From positions 99,226,284-99,290,283 of the forward strand of contig CM070562.1 of assembly GCA_036346405.1 (NCBI GenBank): DNA of 64,000 nucleotides, written 5' to 3'. Below, piece after piece: positions 58,494-64,000 of the stretch. Both the position numbers and the translations under genes were made by a program. A model generated the notes under the pieces. The model did not search any database, was not told where the DNA came from, and saw nothing but the letters and a program-made list of their open reading frames with translations. This stretch comes from Phyllostachys edulis. Lineage: Eukaryota; Streptophyta; Magnoliopsida; Poales; Poaceae. Position 1 is the first letter of the stretch. Each line of letters starts with the position of its first letter.

Positions 58494-60160
58494 TTTTTTT
58501 ATTAACGAAAAGACATCAGCTTGTCCCTTCATGTTAAAAGCAAAGGATGGACAAGGCAAAACGAGAAACAACAACTAACAAAACTAAAGAGCTAAGAAAG
58601 AAAACGAACAGGAAAAGGAAAAGAGGGAGGGAAAAGAGGAAGATACAGGGGGAACGGGGGATTAAAGATGAGCAAGGGGGAGCCGCAGACCCGCTGCACC
58701 GGCATCTGACCAAATGGCCAGCTCATTTTTGACGATTTCCACGATTCGCTGCACGGGTTGACCTGAACCGCGGAAGATCCTGCCGTTCCTTCCATTCCAG
58801 ATGTCCAAGAGAACATGATCACAAAGGAGTTGCAGCCCGAGTGCAACACCGACGGAATACCCTGAAGAGAGGACTGCCACCAGTCAAGGAGGTCCAGGAA
58901 AGGTCCCCCTTGCACTGCATTGTTGAAGCCCAGCCATGCCGACACCTCATGGAGCACCCGCTTGGAAAAAGAACAATCCACAAGCAGGTGAATCACTGAT
59001 TCCTGATGAGTCAGACAAAGAGGACAAATCGGATTGCGTGGCCAACCTCTCTTTGCGAGATTATCCACCGTTAAGCATCTATTATGGGACGCCAACCAAA
59101 CATAAAACTTGCATTTCATCGGTGCCCAACATTTCCAGATTAGCTCCTTATGAACAGTCCAGAGCGACCCGTCGAAGAGATGTAAATAAGCCAATTGCAC
59201 CGAATACAAACCCGACGCCGTCATTTTCCAGGCCAGCTGATCGACCAAATGTTCCCTTTCCTTGTGCTGATTGCAAAAATTGACGGCGCAATCTCCATAG
59301 GGGCTTGCCCTTGGATCTAGTGATCCTTCCAGAAAAGCATCCGTGCTCCACTGCCAAGGATGAATTGAGTTGAGGCTCGGAAGAGACAGCTGATGACAGG
59401 ATTGACCGGCAGAGGAAGGCCGTGCCAAGATCTGTTCCCATTCCAAGCTAGCCACAACCAGCGAATGAAGGGAGATGTTGGGCATTCCGAGACCCCCCCA
59501 AAGCTCATCGGTCTGCACACCGTACCCCAGTTAACTAGGCAATTAGCACCGGAAGCCGCATCTGAGCCGTTTCCATAGGAAGGCAAGCCGTATTTTGTCC
59601 AATTGTTTGATAACCCATTTAGGTGGTTGCAGCGCGATGAGATGGTGTGTCGCCAAAGCCGAAAGAACAGCCTTAACCAGAATCAAACGACCGCCGGTAG
59701 AGATGTGCATCGGTTTCCATCCACTCGGACGCTTTGCGAAATTGTCAATCAGCGTCTGGTAATCTGTTCTTGTCAGTTTCCTGTCCGACAAGTGTAGTCC
59801 TAAATACCGACAAGGAAAGGACTTGACTGAACATGGAAACTCATGCAAGATCACATCTAGGTCCAACTCCGTGCAGCAAATAGGCGTTACTGAGCTCTTA
59901 GTGACGTTTGTGCACAGCCCGGTCACTTCGTCGAAGAAATCCAGAACCTTTCTGATTGGTGTCAGTTCTTCTCTAAAAGGATTTGCAAACCACACCATGT
60001 CATCCGCGTGGAGGGACAGCGAAGAACTGATCTGCCGTCCAAGAGGGGAGCTTAGGATGTTGTAAGAAATTGCCTTTTGGACAATGAGGTGCAGTGTGTC
60101 CATTGCTAAGACGAACAACAGAGGGGACAAAGGATCTCCTTGGCGAAGCCCACGACGGTC
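58494..60160 (-). mobile_element. 5'-truncated LINE, 1.7 kb, with 13-bp target duplication
   Basis: The target duplication TTCGATATATGAT lies at 58481-58493 and 60161-60173. A T-run at 58494-58499 is the poly(A) end of a minus-strand element. The coding remnant at 60160-59543 has RRGLRQGDPLSPLLF, the catalytic box HADDMVWF (usual YADD) and a CRYLGLHLSDR segment. The part at 59518-58680 has the RVT zinc-binding domain (CPLCLTHQESVIHLLVDC). A frame change near 59530 separates them. It belongs to a different LINE family from the one at 13402 and 17660. It begins inside the reverse transcriptase, so it was dead on arrival. Confidence 0.93.
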
Positions 60161-60182
60161 TTCGATATATGATGCCTGTACA

Positions 60183-60332
60183 ATTCTGACCAAACATAGT
60201 TGAATTGATCTAGCTTTGTTATGTGGTGCTATCCAGTATACCTGATTATTAGTTTTAATTCTGACCAAACATAGTTGAATTGATCTAGCTTTGTTATGTG
60301 GTGCTATCCAGTATACCTGATTATTAGTTTTA
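60183..60332. repeat. 75-bp perfect-looking tandem duplication
   Basis: The unit starting ATTCTGACCAAACATAGTTG occupies 60183-60257 and again 60258-60332. It starts ten bases to the right of the LINE target duplication. Confidence 0.95.
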
Positions 60333-61153
60333 GTTAGATGGCCTGTAAGATGATCTTGCCACTGAATTAAGCAGTTATAATGCTATCAGTTGACCTGTAC
60401 TAAAATTCCAATTGGATACAGTGAAAAACCATCCGTTTTTAGTAACAAAGGAAGGATCCTTGATTTATTTTAATCAATATTTAGCTACACCAAAGTGCAC
60501 ACAACCAACCATTGCCAGAGGTTATAATAATAAGAAAAGAACATTTAGTTATCCAAAGCCTATTCATTCTGCATATAATAATTCAATACTATAGCTGGTA
60601 GTGGTATTTATTTTTCCAGAAGTATGTATCCATGCTATATTGTTATGTATGCATCTATTAATGTTAACTTGTTAAGCCATGATGTTTGTTTTTGAATGTA
60701 CGGATAGATCATTGGTTAGTGGGACTGTGGGATTCAAAATGCAGTATGTTATTGCTACTATGGTCAATGTTTTTTCTAAGGAGAAATAGAGTTGATATCT
60801 TGACGTGTATGCATACCACTACAGCAGAAAGCCCAACCGTCGTTCCTGCTGTTGCTAATCATGTGAAACATTGGAATTATCAGTTGGAAGTTCTCTTATG
60901 TTACACTTCCCCTTTATGTTTTACTATGCCACTATTCATCGACATATGGTCTCATAACAAGTTATAGTAATTTAAATTTTCCAAGTAAAGTTACACAGCA
61001 AAACTGCATACTATGATAATTAAATAAGCAATCTATAAATAATACACTATTGTTAATGATATCCTAGAGCTCTTGCACACTTGCACTGAACCATATGATT
61101 ACTGACCCCATCACCTGATATGTCTGTCAACATAATTTCCTCATCTCATTACA
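60333..61153. other. intergenic and CONSTANS-like 3' region
   Basis: AT-rich. The right end would hold the 3' UTR of the minus-strand CONSTANS-like gene. Nothing else was recognised. Confidence 0.4.
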
Positions 61154-62843
61154 TCAGAACCATGGAACAGTACCATAACTACTGTCTGGTAGAGCTGGTG
61201 GTGAGAACATGTGGTCCACTTCATGTTGTATATCTGATCTTTTGACGAAGCGACCCTTGATCCTTGGCCGTGCTTCTGCATATGCTTTCCTTGTTGCATA
61301 CCTTATGGTCTTCTCAAACTTCCTTGCCCGCTTCTTGTCCTTGTACCTAAGGACCCTGGCCTCTCTGTCCATGGAGCTGAAATGCACTGGCATCTGAAGT
61401 GAATGGCCTGATAACATCTCCATGGCTCCGCTGGTTGTTAGGATGTTGGTGTTTGAGATATCTGCTATGTTGTTGTCTGGTACTATACCCATCTCCATTG
61501 ATGAGAAAGATATCTGAGATGGAATTGACAAATGATCACTGAAATATGTGAATAATAAGAAAACTGCAGGTATGAAACACACTGCAATAATGTGAATCTG
61601 AACTCTTAACTCCTATGCATAGAAAACTATAAACCTACACCTATATGTTGGTAAATGAGTTTTCAGATCAGTAAGTAACTAAGAGCAGTTCAAAGTTTAG
61701 ATGCAGACTTGTTTAAAAAAGTTCAGATGCAGAGGAACAAACCAGCTAAGTTCTCTGGGGATTATTTTTGCATTTCTATTTTATTGTGACTTCTAACACT
61801 ATTTAAGGTCTAAGATATTCAGACGATGCAGTCCAAACATGCTGTTAGCTCCTTTTTGGATAAAAAAATGTAGGAATAGAACTTAAGGAAAATACCAGTC
61901 TAAAAGTATTGCCTAGAAGTGCATCTAAAGTGAGCTTTGTATTGAGAATTGATTCGATATATTATTTTAATAGTAGGACAGTTTGTAATGCACTAACCTG
62001 AGCTTGAAGTGGTACTAATTCAAAAGATAAATAGATCGCCGCATGATAGTTTAACAGCATAGTAATAGATTAACTCACGCTGTTGCTGATGGAAGCTGTG
62101 TAGGCACTGACCCCAGCAGCCATGGAGGCAGCTTGCTCTGCCCCTATAATTCCATAACCACTCTGCTGCTGCTCACTTGCCATGGCGACTTGTGAAGGTA
62201 CTACACACTCACTCCCTCCCTTCTCTCTGTACCTTTTCTGCACATGCTGTTGTTCTTGCATTTTGTACTGCTCTTCTGGGTTGCTAGTGACGCTGTTGTC
62301 ATGGTACAAATTGTATCCAACAAGATCAAAGTATTGATCTACTTCACCAAAGTACATGTTGTTGTTGGTACAATTGTTGTCATCGGAATCTCTGCTGAGG
62401 AGGAGCCAAGAGTTCGCTTCCTCTTCCTCTTCCTTGTTGCCATGGGCAGTGACAGCAGCTTCTGCCTCCGCGAAACCAGAGGCGGCTGGAATGGCAGCAG
62501 CTGGGAGTGGTAGCACAGGCACTCGTTGGTGCCTCTGAGCAATTGGATTTGCAGAGTGCACCTGTGCATCACAGGTGGTACACAGTTCTGCTGCATCTGC
62601 ACGGCATGCCAGCACTGCAGGTGCACTCTCACAGGCCTCGCAGACACGCACACGCTCATGACGTGACGCCACATGATTAGCAGAATGAACCTGCGTGTCA
62701 CATGATGCGCAGAGATATGCAGCATCAGCACGGCAGTACACCGCGCTTGGTGCTGCATGGCATCCATCGCATGGCCTGGCCCATAGAAAGCTTGTCCCTC
62801 CAGCTTCCTGCTCAAAAAGGTTACTACTGAAATTACAATTCAT
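61154..62843 (-). CDS. CONSTANS-like protein (two B-boxes, CCT), Hd1/CO3 group, 374 aa
   Basis: This is an intact two-exon gene: exon 1 at 62843-62079 and exon 2 at 61513-61154, with a GTGAGT donor and CAG acceptor, phase 0. Residues 25-66 form B-box 1 (CDGCHAAPSAVYCRADAAYL) and 68-109 form B-box 2 (CEACESAPAVLACRADAAEL), with all expected Cys/His ligands. The middle is Glu/Asn/Gln-rich, with MYFGEVDQYFDLVGYN matching Hd1. The C-terminal CCT domain is at about residues 304-348 (DREARVLRYKDKKRARKF, KAYAEARPRIKGRF), and the end is GTVPWF. CO proteins act with NF-YB/YC in the nucleus to control FT-like florigen genes by day length. The best remembered match is rice Hd1 or its paralogue OsCO3; MNCNF at the start and a shorter N-terminus favour the paralogue, but synteny was not testable. 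Two CCT positions differ from the usual sequence. Confidence 0.93.
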
Positions 62844-64000
62844 GAACGTATATATAACTGTATAAGCCTTGCAAATGGTAGTTCATAAAGTAGAGTGTGT
62901 TAGCGAAGATTGTAGCTAGTATCTAGTGTGTCCTATTCATGTGAGTACGTATCTTCTCCTGTTCCTCTCTCTCATGGATTTTGATGTTTTTCTTGAACTT
63001 ACTTGGGAGTGAGTGGGAGTAGTAAGTGTTGGAAGTTCAGTGTGGAGTACTAGTAGGAGGGTGGCAGTGGAATCCAGTGAGTGACACATGGTGTCATTCT
63101 TGGGGGCGAGGAACGCTGTGTGCCTATCTTGTGGTTGTGGATGTTGCTGCTACGCTGTCTGTCTCAATGCCAATCCTAAAGATTTGCTACAATTTGGCAC
63201 GCCTAGAGAATAAAAGGGAAAATTTTCTGGTAAGTCGGGGTCATCTAATTGAGTAAGTGTCAAAACATTTAAGAAACCACTTTGGAGATTTATTTAGTTA
63301 TAAGGTGTTAGACTTTCTGTTGAATTTGATTTATTCTTTCCATTATAAGGATGACATATCTATTCATCTTTTCCATACGGATTCACAGTTACAGGTAAAC
63401 TAAGAATTTTCTGAAGCAAATTATACAAAATTTTCTTTCAGAAATCAAATGAACTATCTGTTCCTTGAACTGGAATAAACCCAAAGATAGAAGAATCAGA
63501 AGACAACGTGGTATAAGAAAAGCAGGCACAGGGTGGGAGATGCTTCTTGCTCTCTTTGTGCATATCTTTTGCAAAAGAGAAAGGGAGGGAGGGTCTCTTG
63601 GATTCCAAAGTTTGACGTTTTGTGCCAGTCGTTGGCACTTCCCTTACCCGTTTTACCTTTTGGAACCTCAAGCGTGAGGTAGGAAGTGGAGATACATGCG
63701 AAAAGTTCTAAAGCACCTTGCTATGTCACTAGATAGTTTCTTTGGCATCGTATTGATCTGCAAATATTGAAGGTGATGTTCAGTGTAGAAGTCAATTTAC
63801 TGACACTTTTTGCATGTTTTTCACTGTAGCTATTCATATGTATTGGCTTGTTAAATTTTATATGATCTCTTCAATGACTAGGATATGTTATCGCGCCTGA
63901 CCAAAGCTATCTGTGACCGGAACTTCTGTTAATTGGTTGTTAACTTGCGTGACTGCATCACTAGTCTTAAAATAACTTTGCTGAAAGACTTGAGTTTAAA
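62844..64000. other. upstream region of the CONSTANS-like gene
   Basis: It would contain the promoter and leader of the leftward gene. GAGAGAGGAACAGG-type purine sequence lies near 62960-62975 (CT-rich on the coding strand, leader-like). No second gene or repeat was recognised out to the window edge. Confidence 0.4.

Noticed and set aside
59393..60065. Plus-strand frames over the right-hand LINE
   Set aside because: They are antisense to the LINE reverse transcriptase and carry no motif.

Overview
This is plant nuclear DNA, most likely rice (Oryza) or a close grass relative. Protein-coding genes have GT-AG introns, the intergenic space is packed with grass-type transposons (Tourist-like MITEs, Ty3 chromoviruses, Ty1/copia, LINEs, a Helitron), and the CONSTANS-like gene at the right end closely matches the rice Hd1/CO3 group. 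There are no operons. The genes look functionally unrelated and are separated by repeats.

Layout from left to right. 1-5.2 kb: the upstream part of a decayed Helitron Rep/helicase gene (minus strand) and a strongly purine-biased, internally repeated stretch. 5.5-9.3 kb: one 592-bp and three ~0.3-kb Tourist-like MITEs, two of them abutting. 11.3-11.9 kb: an intact intronless bZIP transcription factor gene. 12.4-26.4 kb: a compound Ty3 chromovirus array (internal 3' end, LTR, internal, LTR) carrying two LINEs of one family, one inside the 5' LTR and one nearly full-length inside pol. 27.2-34.2 kb: a 13-exon SPPA gene (plastid signal-peptide-peptidase-type protease, minus strand) with nested MITEs in an intron and an apparent 1-nt frameshift in exon 1. 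34.6-37.6 kb: a candidate 3-kb non-autonomous DNA transposon with a TA microsatellite. 38.2-41.9 kb: a complete LTR element encoding only gag and protease, flanked by a CACAC target duplication. 44.5-45 kb: a WD40 (ELP2-like) gene fragment with a 46-bp exon triplication. 46.9-49.2 kb: a dead GT47 exostosin-type glycosyltransferase. 49.2-53.9 kb: a short-LTR Ty1/copia element with target duplication GACAC. 54.6-57.3 kb: a six-exon LAG1/ceramide synthase gene with one apparent frameshift and a duplicated last exon. 58.5-60.2 kb: a 5'-truncated LINE with a 13-bp target duplication. 61.2-62.8 kb: an intact two-exon CONSTANS-like gene (two B-boxes plus CCT).

The host genes would act in separate places: bZIP and CONSTANS-like proteins in the nucleus, SPPA in the chloroplast thylakoid, LAG1 in ER sphingolipid synthesis. 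Two of the four otherwise complete host genes (SPPA, LAG1) each carry a single-base frame error while bZIP and the CONSTANS-like gene read cleanly; sequence error and true lesions cannot be separated from one sequence. I found no convincing undescribed defence or metabolic system. The most interesting signals are structural: the compound retrotransposon array, a TAATG overlap between LINE ORFs, exon-level tandem duplications in two genes, and abutting MITEs sharing one target triplet. All family names rest on recognised motifs and remembered family features, not on a database search.
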